From assembly GCF_902388705.1 (NCBI RefSeq), contig NZ_CABMQJ010000001.1:119188-183187 (forward strand): a stretch of DNA of 64,000 bases, written 5' to 3'. This stretch comes from an uncultured Alistipes sp. GTDB taxonomy: Bacteria > Bacteroidota > Bacteroidia > Bacteroidales > Rikenellaceae. Shown here piece after piece: positions 16,045 to 24,676 of this stretch; positions within the stretch are counted from its first letter, which is position 1; each line of letters begins with the position of its first letter. Under the pieces are notes generated by a model. It worked only from the letters and a program-made list of their open reading frames with translations, had not been told where the DNA came from and searched no databases. Both the position numbers and the translations under genes were made by a program.

Positions 16045-18081
16045 ATGAAAAAATCCCTGTGGACGCTGCTGGCTGTCGGATGGATAGCCGCTGCTTCCGC
16101 GACACCTCCGGCACATCTCGTAGATTCGCTGAAATCCGCTTACGAAGCGGAGCCGGATGCCCGCAAACGTGTCGATATCCTGCTGAATCTGAAAGATCTG
16201 AACGACTCGTCGAAAGACGAACTGTATTACAGCCGCAAACTGTTCGGCGAAGCGGTCGCCGCCGGCGACGGATTTGCCGTCGGGGCGTCGTTGGGGTCGC
16301 TGGCCGCGCATTACATCTCGTCGCCCGGTGCCGGGGATTCGCTCGCCCGGGTGCTCTCGCAGGCCGAGCCGCTGATGCGGGGCAGCGGCATGGAGGGGCT
16401 GGCGGCCTATTACCGCATGGTGGAGTTTGCGCGCCGGATTCAGGTCGCGGGGACGGAGAAATCCGTGGAGTTGTGCCGTGAATACATCGACTCGGTGCGC
16501 ACGTTGCCGCCGGGCGACGTGTATGAGGAGGCATCGCGGCTCTTTCTCAAGGGCATAGCCGCATACAGGCTGGCATCGGCCGAGGGCAACCTGCAGATGG
16601 AACGCGGGCTGCCTTTCTGGAACGACGAGCTTGCGCTTCTGGAGCGGATGCGTCCCACAGCGCGCCGGAACTTCCATGCCAACCTGATTACCTGCTTGAT
16701 TGCGGCTTACAGCAGTGTGAAAGATCAGGGCGGATTGGTGCATGCGGCCGACGCCTACCTCGCGATGCTCGACGAGTATTACCGCGATCCGGAGATCGTG
16801 CGCCGCAGGCCCTATATTTCCAAAGAGATGTCCTACCTGGTCTGTTACTATACGATGTGCACGTCGCCGCTGCTCGACCGGCGCAACTCGCAGGCATATT
16901 ACGAGCGTTACCGCCGTTTCGTGGATTCCGCGGCGGCGGATGCCGGCAATATCCTGACAAACAGGCAGGGATTCTATACGATCAGCGCCGAATATTACAA
17001 GCGCCGGGGCGATTACGCCAATGCGCTGGCCTATACCGATTCGCTGATTATGCAGTTGCATCCCGGCGGCGTTTCGTCGCAGCTGGTGACGATTTGCAGC
17101 AACCGGGCCAAGATTCTCGAGCGCATGGGGCGCTACAAGGAGGCATGCGGGGTTTATAACGACGTAATCGGCCTGCGCGACTCGCTCTCGTCACACAGGT
17201 ACGCCGAAAAGGTCGGCGAGCTGGAAGTGCAGTACGGACTGGACAAGGCGGAGCGCGACAAGGCGCTGCTGCTGGCCGAGAAACGGCAGAATTCGCTCTA
17301 TTTCGCCCTGATTATCCTGATACTGGCCATCGTCGCCGTCATCTATCTGTGGCGCAACCTGCTGCATATCAAACACCTGCAGCGCAATTTGGCTGTCGAG
17401 TCGCGGCGCGCGCAGGAGAGCGAGCGGCTCAAACGGGACTTCATGGGGTCGATGAGCCACGAAATACGCACGCCGCTGAATGCAATAAGCGGCTTTGCCG
17501 AACTGATTGCCGGGGAGGATATTTCGGAGGAGGAACGCCGGGAGTTCGCACAGATTATCCGGGACAATACCCAGCTGTTCACCTCGCTGATTAACGATAT
17601 GCTCGAAGTGTCGCAGTTGGATAACACGAGTGCCGAATTGCCCCGGAAACTGCTCGACATCAGCCAGATTATCCGTACCGAAATGGAGCATCTGCCCGTG
17701 AAGGAGGGCGTCGAATACCGGTTGGAGCTTGCGGAGCCGGAAATCGTCTTTCCGCTGCACCGGAGTTACGTGTCGCTGCTTGTCCGCGAGCTGCTGAAGA
17801 ATGCCGTCAAGTTCACCGATCGGGGTTCCGTGACGGTCGAATGCGGCCTGACCGGGCCGGATACGCTGACCCTGTCGGTCACCGATACGGGCTGCGGTGT
17901 TGAACCCGAATTGGCGGAAAAGGTTTTCGAGCGCTTCTACAAGGGCGATCCTTTTGCGCAGGGGCTGGGACTGGGATTGAGCCTTTGCCGGCTGATTGTG
18001 GAGAAATCGGGCGGTACGCTTCGGCTCGATACGACTTATACCGGGGGAGCCCGGTTCGTGGTGTCGCTCCGGGATGCGTGA
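16045..18081 (+). CDS. Orphan sensor histidine kinase with a periplasmic TPR-like sensor region
   Basis: 678 residues. A signal peptide (1-19) leads into a ~390-residue helical periplasmic region with TPR-like repeats, e.g. YYKRRGDYANALAYTDSL and RMGRYKEACGVYNDVIGL. One membrane helix (about 419-438) and a short coiled-coil linker follow. The dimerisation box SMSHEIRTPLNAISGF carries the phospho-acceptor His472. The ATPase domain shows the N box ELLKNAVKFTD (about 581), DTGCG (about 613) and GLGLGLSLC (about 638). There is no receiver domain, and no response regulator gene is adjacent. It is transcribed alone from its own promoter. The signal is unknown. Confidence 0.93.
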   Translation: MKKSLWTLLAVGWIAAASATPPAHLVDSLKSAYEAEPDARKRVDILLNLKDLNDSSKDELYYSRKLFGEAVAAGDGFAVGASLGSLAAHYISSPGAGDSLARVLSQAEPLMRGSGMEGLAAYYRMVEFARRIQVAGTEKSVELCREYIDSVRTLPPGDVYEEASRLFLKGIAAYRLASAEGNLQMERGLPFWNDELALLERMRPTARRNFHANLITCLIAAYSSVKDQGGLVHAADAYLAMLDEYYRDPEIVRRRPYISKEMSYLVCYYTMCTSPLLDRRNSQAYYERYRRFVDSAAADAGNILTNRQGFYTISAEYYKRRGDYANALAYTDSLIMQLHPGGVSSQLVTICSNRAKILERMGRYKEACGVYNDVIGLRDSLSSHRYAEKVGELEVQYGLDKAERDKALLLAEKRQNSLYFALIILILAIVAVIYLWRNLLHIKHLQRNLAVESRRAQESERLKRDFMGSMSHEIRTPLNAISGFAELIAGEDISEEERREFAQIIRDNTQLFTSLINDMLEVSQLDNTSAELPRKLLDISQIIRTEMEHLPVKEGVEYRLELAEPEIVFPLHRSYVSLLVRELLKNAVKFTDRGSVTVECGLTGPDTLTLSVTDTGCGVEPELAEKVFERFYKGDPFAQGLGLGLSLCRLIVEKSGGTLRLDTTYTGGARFVVSLRDA

Positions 18082-18170
18082 CCTGCGGTTCCCGGAACGG
18101 CCTTTGGTGCACGGCGTCTGTGAAACCTGTGGCCGGCTGGCTATACGTCCTGTGTGAAAGTAACGTCATA

Positions 18171-18206
18171 ATAAAACGCCTCTCGGTTCACGAGAGGCGT
18201 TTTTAT
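18171..18206 (+). terminator. Bidirectional terminator between the histidine kinase and lpdA
   Basis: A stem of about 15 bp (18171-18185 with 18191-18205/6) around the loop GTTCA, with an A-run on the left and a T-run on the right. It can serve both converging units. Confidence 0.9.
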
Positions 18207-18219
18207 TTGGCAGGCGGGT

Positions 18220-19596
18220 TCAGAGGTGGATTGCCTGCCCGAGAGCCGCTTCCGCCGCCTCCATGATACCCTCGTTCATGGTCGGGTGCGAATGAATCGT
18301 GCGGGCGATATGGTGCGCCGTTGCGCCCAGCATCCGTGCCAGCGTCGGCTCCGCAATCATTTCGGTGACGTTCATGCCGACCATGTGGGCGCCCAGCAGC
18401 GTGTCGTCCTCGGCGAAGAGGAGTTTTACGAAGCCGTCGCGGTCGCCGGCGGCCGTCGCCTTGCCCGAAGCCGTGAACGGGAAGCGCCCGACCTTGTAGG
18501 CGATACCCCGCTCCTGCGCCTGCTGTTCGGTCATGCCGACCGAAGCGACCTCGGGCGAGGTAAAGACGCACGACGGGATGGTCGAATAGTCCACCGGAGC
18601 GGGATTCAGCCCGCAGATGGCCTCCACGCAGCAGATGCCTTCGGCCGAGGCCACGTGCGCCAGCGCCGGGCCGCCGACAATGTCGCCGATGGCGTAGATG
18701 CCCGGTACGTTGGTGCGGTAGAACTGGTCGACCAGCACTTTGTCGCGTTCGACGGCGATGCCCAGCTCCCCGAGGCCGATCCCCTCGATGTTGGATTTGA
18801 TGCCCACGGCCGACAGCACGATGTCCGCCGTCAGGGTTTCGGGGCCTTTTTTGCCCTCTACCTCCACTTCGCAGCGTCCTTCGGCGTTGACCTTTACCGA
18901 TTTGACGGTCGTCGAGGTCATTACCGCCGCACGCAGTTTGCGGAACGCGCGCTCCATGGTTTTCGACACCTCCTCGTCCTCGAGCGGCATCATGCGGGGC
19001 ATGTATTCCACGACGGTGACTTTTACGCCCAGTGCGGCATAGAACCATGCGAACTCGCTGCCGATGGCGCCCGAGCCCACGACAACCATCGATTCGGGCA
19101 GTTCGGTGAGCGTCAGGGCCTGCCGCGACGAGAGGATATGCCGGCCGTCGACGGGCATGAAAGGCATTTCGCGCGGACGCGCTCCCGTGGCGAGGATGAT
19201 GTGGTCGGCTTCGTATTCCGTGCCATCCACATCGAGTTTTCCGGGGGCTGTAAGCCGTCCGAACCCGGGAATAAGGTCGATGTTGTTCTTCTTGAGCAGG
19301 AACTGTACCCCCTTGCTCATGGTTTCGGCGACGCCGCGCGAACGCGCCACGATTTTTTCCAGGTCGGGCGTTACCTCGCCCGCGAGGTCGAGTCCGTAGT
19401 GTGCGGCCGATTTGCAGTAGGTGTAGACCTGTGCGCTTTTCAGCAGCGCCTTGGTCGGGATGCAGCCCCAGTTGAGGCATACGCCGCCCGCCTCGGCACG
19501 TTCCACAAGTGCCGTTTTCTTACCCAGCTGCGATGCCCGGATGGCGGCAACATAGCCGCCCGGGCCGCTTCCCACGACGATAATATCGTATTTCAT
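18220..19596 (-). CDS. lpdA: Dihydrolipoyl dehydrogenase (E3)
   Basis: 458 residues. The FAD site is VGSGPGGYVAAI, the redox-active disulfide is in GGVCLNWGCIPTK (Cys40, Cys45), and the NAD domain has VVGSGAIGSEFAWF. The C-terminal interface holds the catalytic His-Glu pair in TIHSHPTMNEG. It reoxidises lipoyl groups of 2-oxoacid dehydrogenase complexes or the glycine cleavage system. No E1/E2 or gcv gene is adjacent, so its partner complex cannot be named. No promoter box is evident in the 113-bp gap upstream, so it may be read through from the C69 peptidase gene. Confidence 0.96.
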   Translation of the reverse strand: MKYDIIVVGSGPGGYVAAIRASQLGKKTALVERAEAGGVCLNWGCIPTKALLKSAQVYTYCKSAAHYGLDLAGEVTPDLEKIVARSRGVAETMSKGVQFLLKKNNIDLIPGFGRLTAPGKLDVDGTEYEADHIILATGARPREMPFMPVDGRHILSSRQALTLTELPESMVVVGSGAIGSEFAWFYAALGVKVTVVEYMPRMMPLEDEEVSKTMERAFRKLRAAVMTSTTVKSVKVNAEGRCEVEVEGKKGPETLTADIVLSAVGIKSNIEGIGLGELGIAVERDKVLVDQFYRTNVPGIYAIGDIVGGPALAHVASAEGICCVEAICGLNPAPVDYSTIPSCVFTSPEVASVGMTEQQAQERGIAYKVGRFPFTASGKATAAGDRDGFVKLLFAEDDTLLGAHMVGMNVTEMIAEPTLARMLGATAHHIARTIHSHPTMNEGIMEAAEAALGQAIHL

Positions 19597-19709
19597 AATC
19601 CGATCGAATGTTGTTTGTCTGCTGTTGTCCGGCCCCTCGGCGCAGCTTGCTACCTTGCCGGTTTTCTCCCGCTCCGGCCAGTCCGCAGCGGAAATCCGGG
19701 GCCCGTAAA

Positions 19710-21452
19710 TTATTTTACCACTTTCAGTATTTCGCCGTTATCCTTGGCTACGGCGCGTTTCCATTTTTCGTTGTAGCCCGGGAACTGGATTTTGCCGGGA
19801 ATTTTTTTGCCGTTGCCGTTGTCCACGAAGTGCGTCGAGCCGCGGAGGATGGGTCTATTACCGTCGATGGTGTCCAGGTGGAAGATGATTTTTTCACCGT
19901 CGAGGAATTCCAGTACGCCGGCATGTTCGCTCTTGACGTTCCCGTCCATGTATTTCACCAACAGGTATTTGTCGAGCCGCGACCAGCGGTCGAACAGCTG
20001 TTTGGCCGTGGCGACGCTGAATTTGCCGAGCCGCTTTTGGCGCGCTTTCGGCGAAAGCTCCATGACCTCGTTGTCGATTGCGCGCACCTTCTCAAGCATG
20101 TCGTTCTCCCACTTGTCCGTCACCTTGCGAATGTCGGCCGAAATCATGTCGTAGCGCATGTAGGCGAAATTCGTAACGCGGTTGAAAAGCCAGAATGCCG
20201 AGGTCGGCGAATAGTCGAGCATCGAGCCGTTGCCCTCGCGCAAGCAGGCGGGAACCTCCTGCGTGCAGCAGTAAATCGGCGTCAGGCACGAGGTCGCCGC
20301 GTCGTCCACGCCGAACCAGAGGATGCCCATGTCGTCCTTCACGTCGGGACGGGCCTGTGCCACGAACCAGAATCCGGTTTGCTGCGTGGCCGTCGCGCGT
20401 TCGTTGCAGTACTCCACGCCGTCGACCTCGAAATACATTGGACGCCAGCGGTAGGGACATGCGCTGCCCCCGGCGCCGATGTCGGTGGTCATGTCCATCG
20501 GGGTACCTTCGTAGTGGTCGCGCATGCAGTCGAAGACCACTTTGGGCGACACTTTAGCGCGGGGTTTTACCCACAGGGGCATGCGGTTGTCGGGGTTATG
20601 TCCCATCGCATAGTCCACATATTTGTCCATGTCGTCGGCCACGGTGCGGAAGAATGCCCATACACGGGCTTCGCAGCCGCGCAGGGCGCCGAAATCCGCA
20701 GGGGCGTAAGCCTCGCAGAAACTGAAATCCTCGTCCGGGCCTTCGTAGTAGCCCATTTCGCGGGCGAACGAAACCACGTCGGGCGAGTAAAGGCAATTTT
20801 CGGGGTCGTTCTTCGGGAAGGTCGTGATGCGCGCCTGGTTGGCGTGTGCCGAAATGTAGCCGTCGGGAATGCGGCGCGCCACCCAGACGATACCCTTGCG
20901 GGCGTTGCCTCCCTTGCCGTCGTCCTTGTACCCTTTGCCGATCAGCTCCATAATCCACGCTTCGTCGGGGTCGACGATCGAGAACGACTCGCCGCTCGAC
21001 GCATAACCGTGGGTGTTGGCCAGTTCCGCGATTGTGGCGATGGCCTCGCGTGCGGTCCTGGCGCGCTGGAGCGTAATGTAAATCAGCGAGCCGTAGTCGA
21101 TCCGGCCTGTCGAGTCCTCCAGTTCCGGGCGGCCCCCGTAGGTCGTTTCGCCGATGATGAGCGAATGCTCGTTCATGTTGCCGATGGTCGACCATGTTTT
21201 GTTTACTTGGGGGATGTCCGTGAGGTAACGGCCGGTGTCCCATTCGTAGACGGGCAGCATGGTCCCGGCCTTGAATTTACCCCCGGGGGTATGGTACAGC
21301 GCACCGTAGAGGGCGTGCGAGTCGGCGGCGTAGGAAACCATTGCGGAGCCGTCGGTCGATGCTCCTTTCGTTACGATGAAATTGGTGCAGGCCGCTGCCG
21401 CTCCGTAGGCGAAGAGGGCTGCCGCTGCAAGACAATACTGGAGTTTTTTCAT
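19710..21452 (-). CDS. Secreted C69-family (PepD-like) dipeptidase
   Basis: 580 residues from the start MKKLQYCLAAAALF. The signal peptide ends just before Cys22 in AAACTNFIV, which would become the N-terminal nucleophile of an Ntn-hydrolase; this CTNFIVTKGAS start is the hallmark of peptidase family C69. Further conserved segments are NEHSLIIGETTYGGR and SFSIVDPDEAWIMEL. Members cleave dipeptides. Export to the periplasm is inferred from the leader; the cysteine could be read as a lipobox, but the Ntn role is preferred. It is divergent from the lipoprotein gene at 21646. Confidence 0.92.
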   Translation of the reverse strand: MKKLQYCLAAAALFAYGAAAACTNFIVTKGASTDGSAMVSYAADSHALYGALYHTPGGKFKAGTMLPVYEWDTGRYLTDIPQVNKTWSTIGNMNEHSLIIGETTYGGRPELEDSTGRIDYGSLIYITLQRARTAREAIATIAELANTHGYASSGESFSIVDPDEAWIMELIGKGYKDDGKGGNARKGIVWVARRIPDGYISAHANQARITTFPKNDPENCLYSPDVVSFAREMGYYEGPDEDFSFCEAYAPADFGALRGCEARVWAFFRTVADDMDKYVDYAMGHNPDNRMPLWVKPRAKVSPKVVFDCMRDHYEGTPMDMTTDIGAGGSACPYRWRPMYFEVDGVEYCNERATATQQTGFWFVAQARPDVKDDMGILWFGVDDAATSCLTPIYCCTQEVPACLREGNGSMLDYSPTSAFWLFNRVTNFAYMRYDMISADIRKVTDKWENDMLEKVRAIDNEVMELSPKARQKRLGKFSVATAKQLFDRWSRLDKYLLVKYMDGNVKSEHAGVLEFLDGEKIIFHLDTIDGNRPILRGSTHFVDNGNGKKIPGKIQFPGYNEKWKRAVAKDNGEILKVVK

Positions 21453-21473
21453 AGATTTTTCGGGTTTTGCAAA

Positions 21474-21504
21474 CAAATGTACGAAACAAATCCCAAACGG
21501 CAAA
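21474..21504 (-). promoter_or_regulatory. Promoter of the C69 peptidase gene
   Basis: On the minus strand TACATTTG (21481-21474) is a perfect -7 box and TTTG (21504-21501) a -33 box, with a 19-bp spacer. The start codon is 22 bp downstream. Confidence 0.75.
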
Positions 21505-21533
21505 GAGCGCACCTGCATATATGTCTGTTTTTA

Positions 21534-21565
21534 TTTGGATATGCCCGGCGGTTTTGTTATCTTTA
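21534..21565 (+). promoter_or_regulatory. Promoter of the lipoprotein gene at 21646
   Basis: TTTG at 21534-21537 and TATCTTTA at 21558-21565 (one mismatch) are separated by 20 bp. It is divergent from the C69 peptidase promoter and about 30 bp away from it. Confidence 0.55.
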
Positions 21566-21645
21566 CAGCGATTGCAAACGGATCGCATTCCGGCGGATAT
21601 CTCTCCCCCGCTTCGAGGTATATGATTGATAGTTCGTGTTTTTAT

Positions 21646-22914
21646 ATGAAGAAAACTTTATTTTTGCTCCTGCTCGTCCTGCTCGGGGTTTCCTTTTGTG
21701 CGTGTAATTCGGACGACGGGGAGCAGACGCCTTTCGTTACCGATGTGGAAATGCCCTCCGAGGCGGAGGTTTTCGCACCCGGCGACGAGGTGGTTGTCAA
21801 GGCGCGCGGTTTCGAGGCCGACGACGATATCATGCTCTGCATTACGTGGCCGCTTTCGCTCAAAGAGGTGGCTGAGGGCTCTGCCGACGGCGTATGGGCC
21901 GTTGTGACGGGCCGCACGGAGTCGAGCATCACGTTCCTCGCGCCCGGCGGTTATCCGGCGGGAACGACCGAGGTGAAGTTGTTCCGCCGCGGCAGAGCCA
22001 TGCCGCTGGGAAAAATAGCCGTATCGGACGGCCTGCCTCCCGAGGAGTATTCGCTCTACGGCATTACGAACTACGATTCGGACGAAACGTCTGTCGATCG
22101 TATCGACATGGCCACGGGCGATGTGACCCGTATCACGACGCTCGGTGTCGGGCAGGGTGTCCGGTGTGCGGTGAACGATCCCGGTACGAACCGGATTTAC
22201 TGTGTGACTTCTGATGAAAATTACGGTTCGGCGGCATTTTACGACCTTACGATGCGTTATTACCGGAACTCGGGATTCGGGGGTGTCGTGACGGCGGGAG
22301 TGACGACCGGTCAGGACGTCGCGTTCTTCCGGTATGTGGACGAGCGTTTCCTGATGATGAACCTGGGGGCGGTGACCCGCACCAGTCCCGTGCCGTCCGT
22401 TTACTGGCAGCTGCCTGACGGGATGAAGCCCGAAATGTTTTCCGAATATCCCTTTGTGATGGTTACCGGCGGGTATTTCCTGCTTTCGGCGCATAATGCC
22501 GACGGGGATTATGTTCCCGTGGTATTCGACGCTCGTTCCGCGAACCGGGTTGCAATGGCGGGCGACGCCGTTCGGGCGGATGCCATGATGCCGTTCCGTA
22601 TCCTCGTATCCAAGGAGGGGCAGGCGGAACCCGTTTATAGTATGGTCGGCGGCTATGCCGTAGCGAAGGACGGGGTGACCGAACTGCGCCTGTTCGATCC
22701 GGCAACGGGGACTTTCGGGGAGACGCTGGCCGAAATTCCGGCTGCCGTTTCATCCCTTGCCGTGCATGTTGCGGACGTTGACCGGCAGACGGTTTACATG
22801 CTTTGCGGAGCGGAGGGTGCCGAAAAGCATCTCCGAACCTGGGAGGTGAAATCCGGGGCGCAGCATACGCTTCCCGGTACGGTTTATTGTTCCGAAATCG
22901 TGCTGGCGCGGTAG
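21646..22914 (+). CDS. Lipoprotein with an N-terminal IPT/MetallophosN-like domain and a propeller-like body
   Basis: 422 residues starting MKKTLFLLLLVLLGVSFCAC, a lipoprotein signal with the acylated Cys in the lipobox near residues 18-20. Residues about 30-125 (DVEMPSEAEVFAPGDEVVVK, then FLAPGGYPAGTTEVKLFRRG) closely parallel the N-terminal domain of the phosphoesterase at 34578. The remainder shows repeated beta-strand units such as YGITNYDSDETSVDRIDMAT and GGYAVAKDGVTELRLFDPAT, suggesting a beta-propeller. I recognise no enzyme motif. It is probably periplasmic or surface-anchored. Transcribed alone and followed by a hairpin. The function is unknown. Confidence 0.75.
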   Translation: MKKTLFLLLLVLLGVSFCACNSDDGEQTPFVTDVEMPSEAEVFAPGDEVVVKARGFEADDDIMLCITWPLSLKEVAEGSADGVWAVVTGRTESSITFLAPGGYPAGTTEVKLFRRGRAMPLGKIAVSDGLPPEEYSLYGITNYDSDETSVDRIDMATGDVTRITTLGVGQGVRCAVNDPGTNRIYCVTSDENYGSAAFYDLTMRYYRNSGFGGVVTAGVTTGQDVAFFRYVDERFLMMNLGAVTRTSPVPSVYWQLPDGMKPEMFSEYPFVMVTGGYFLLSAHNADGDYVPVVFDARSANRVAMAGDAVRADAMMPFRILVSKEGQAEPVYSMVGGYAVAKDGVTELRLFDPATGTFGETLAEIPAAVSSLAVHVADVDRQTVYMLCGAEGAEKHLRTWEVKSGAQHTLPGTVYCSEIVLAR

Positions 22915-22950
22915 CTGTCCGGGATTTCGGCCGGATAAAAACGGTATGCA

Positions 22951-22976
22951 GGCCCGGATTTTTTCCGGGCTTGTTT
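22951..22976 (+). terminator. Terminator after the lipoprotein gene
   Basis: Stem GCCCGG(A) at 22952-22958 with (T)CCGGGC at 22964-22970, then a short T-rich stretch. Confidence 0.65.
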
Positions 22977-23025
22977 CGTCTTGTACGAATTTTGCGTATT
23001 TTTACAGACCAAAATCAAGCTAATT

Positions 23026-23691
23026 ATGTCGATAGCATATCAATTGTCGTTCGTGCGCAGCACGCTGCCCGAGGATGTCACGCTGGTCGCGGTGTCGAAA
23101 ACACACCCCGTGGAGGCGATACGCGAAGCCTATGACGCCGGACACCGCATCTTCGGCGAGAGCCGGCCGCAGGAGCTGCGTGAAAAATACGAAGTGCTGC
23201 CCAAGGACATCGAGTGGCACATGATCGGCCATTTACAGACCAACAAGGTTAAGTATATCGCCCCGTTCGTCACGCTGATTCATTCGGTCGACAGCGCACG
23301 GCTGGCCGAAACGATCCAGCGCGAAGCCGCCAAATGCGGCCGCACGATAGAAATCCTGCTCGAGGTACGTGTCGCCGAGGAGGAAACCAAATCGGGCTGG
23401 GAAATGGACGAGTTGATGCATTACCTCGGTTCGGCCCCTTTTGCGCTGATGCCGAATGTTTGCGTGCGGGGCCTGATGGGAATTGCCACCAATACCGATG
23501 ACGGGGAGGCTGTGCGCCGTGATTTCCAGGTGCTGAAGCGCAATTTCGATACGTTGCAGCCTAATTTCGGCCCGCGGTTCAATATCCTGTCGATGGGTAT
23601 GTCGCACGACTACCCCATTGCTGTCGAGTGCGGCTCGACAATGGTGCGCGTCGGATCGCTGATTTTCGGCGAGAGGGATTATACGAAGTGA
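23026..23691 (+). CDS. YggS/PROSC-family pyridoxal 5'-phosphate homeostasis protein
   Basis: 221 residues folding as the alanine-racemase N-terminal barrel without a C-terminal domain. The PLP lysine is K25 in VAVSKTHP. The segments RIFGESRPQEL, WHMIGHLQTNKVKYI and LSMGMSHDYPIAVECGSTMVRVGS are typical. These proteins hold PLP and affect vitamin B6 and amino-acid homeostasis. proC follows on the same strand, a pairing common in many bacteria. The start at 23026 gives the normal N terminus and follows a weak -7 box TATTTTTA (22997-23004). Confidence 0.93.
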   Translation: MSIAYQLSFVRSTLPEDVTLVAVSKTHPVEAIREAYDAGHRIFGESRPQELREKYEVLPKDIEWHMIGHLQTNKVKYIAPFVTLIHSVDSARLAETIQREAAKCGRTIEILLEVRVAEEETKSGWEMDELMHYLGSAPFALMPNVCVRGLMGIATNTDDGEAVRRDFQVLKRNFDTLQPNFGPRFNILSMGMSHDYPIAVECGSTMVRVGSLIFGERDYTK

Positions 23692-23833
23692 ACCGGGACG
23701 GAAGCTTGCGTTCCGGCTGCATGCGGTGATATGTCGCCGGCCGGGAAATTTTAGCGGGGAGCCGGCCGGAAATACGGCCGGAATGTGGACGATAATGGAA
23801 AAACAACCGGACAACTTAAAATGTGATGGAGAT

Positions 23834-24616
23834 ATGAAGGTAGGATTTATCGGATTCGGAAATATGGCACAGGCCCTTGCCGACGGGCTCGTGGCAACGG
23901 GGGCCTTGGAGCCCGCGCAGATCGGCGCCTGCGCCCGCGATTGGGCGAAATTGCAGCGCAATACGGAATCGCGGGGATTTCGGGCCTTCGACGATGCCGC
24001 AGGCGTGGCGGGATTTGCGGATATGGTCGTCGTAGCGGTGAAACCCTACCAGGTCGAGTCGGTGCTGGCGCCCGTAAAGGAGTTGCTGGCCGGCAAAATC
24101 GTGGTTTCCGTGGCTGCGGGACTGACGTTCGATAAATACGAAGAGATTCTTGCGCCGGGCACGCACCATTTGAGCACGGTGCCCAATACACCCGTTGCCG
24201 TCGGCGAGGGAATCGTCGTTTGCGAACGCCGCCATTCGCTCTCCGATGCCGAGTGGCAGGCGGTGCGGGAGTTGTTCTCGCACGTGGGGCTGGTCATGTC
24301 GGTGGATACTCCCCTGCTCGGCCTTGCGGGAACGATTTGCGGCTGCGGCCCGGCGTTCGTGGCGATGTTCATCGAGGCGATGGCCGACGTTGCCGTCAAA
24401 CACGGCATTGCGCGTGCCGACGCTTATCGCATGGTCAGCCAAATGGTTGTAGGCACCGGCAAGTTGCAGCTTGCGACGGGACAGCATCCCGGTGTGATGA
24501 AAGATGCTGTCTGCTCGCCGGGCGGTACGACGATTGTGGGTGTCGCCGAACTGGAACGCCAGCGTTTCCGCGGCGCGGTGATCGACGCCGTCGATGCGAT
24601 ACAGAACAAAAAATAA
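23834..24616 (+). CDS. proC: Pyrroline-5-carboxylate reductase
   Basis: 260 residues. The Rossmann start is MKVGFIGFGNMAQALADGL, followed by VAVKPYQVESVL and the substrate/dimer segment DAVCSPGGTTIVGVAEL, the family signature near the C terminus. It reduces pyrroline-5-carboxylate to proline with NAD(P)H. The ATG at 23834 gives the canonical N terminus; an in-frame ATG at 23795 would add 13 non-conserved residues. It follows the YggS-type gene by 142 bp. Confidence 0.95.
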   Translation: MKVGFIGFGNMAQALADGLVATGALEPAQIGACARDWAKLQRNTESRGFRAFDDAAGVAGFADMVVVAVKPYQVESVLAPVKELLAGKIVVSVAAGLTFDKYEEILAPGTHHLSTVPNTPVAVGEGIVVCERRHSLSDAEWQAVRELFSHVGLVMSVDTPLLGLAGTICGCGPAFVAMFIEAMADVAVKHGIARADAYRMVSQMVVGTGKLQLATGQHPGVMKDAVCSPGGTTIVGVAELERQRFRGAVIDAVDAIQNKK

Positions 24617-24634
24617 GTTCGGATAATTTACGGC

Positions 24635-24676
24635 GAGGCCGGCCCCTGACAACAAGGGCCGGCCTCTTCCTTATTT
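24635..24676 (+). terminator. Terminator after proC
   Basis: An 11-bp perfect GC-rich stem (24635-24645 with 24656-24666) with an 11-base loop, followed by TTCCTTATTT. It overlaps the last codons of the convergent regulator gene. Confidence 0.85.

Noticed and set aside
23700..23790. GC-rich GCCGGCCGG repeats between the YggS-type gene and proC
   Set aside because: They could form small hairpins, but there is no T-run or conserved structure; not enough to call a riboswitch or terminator.
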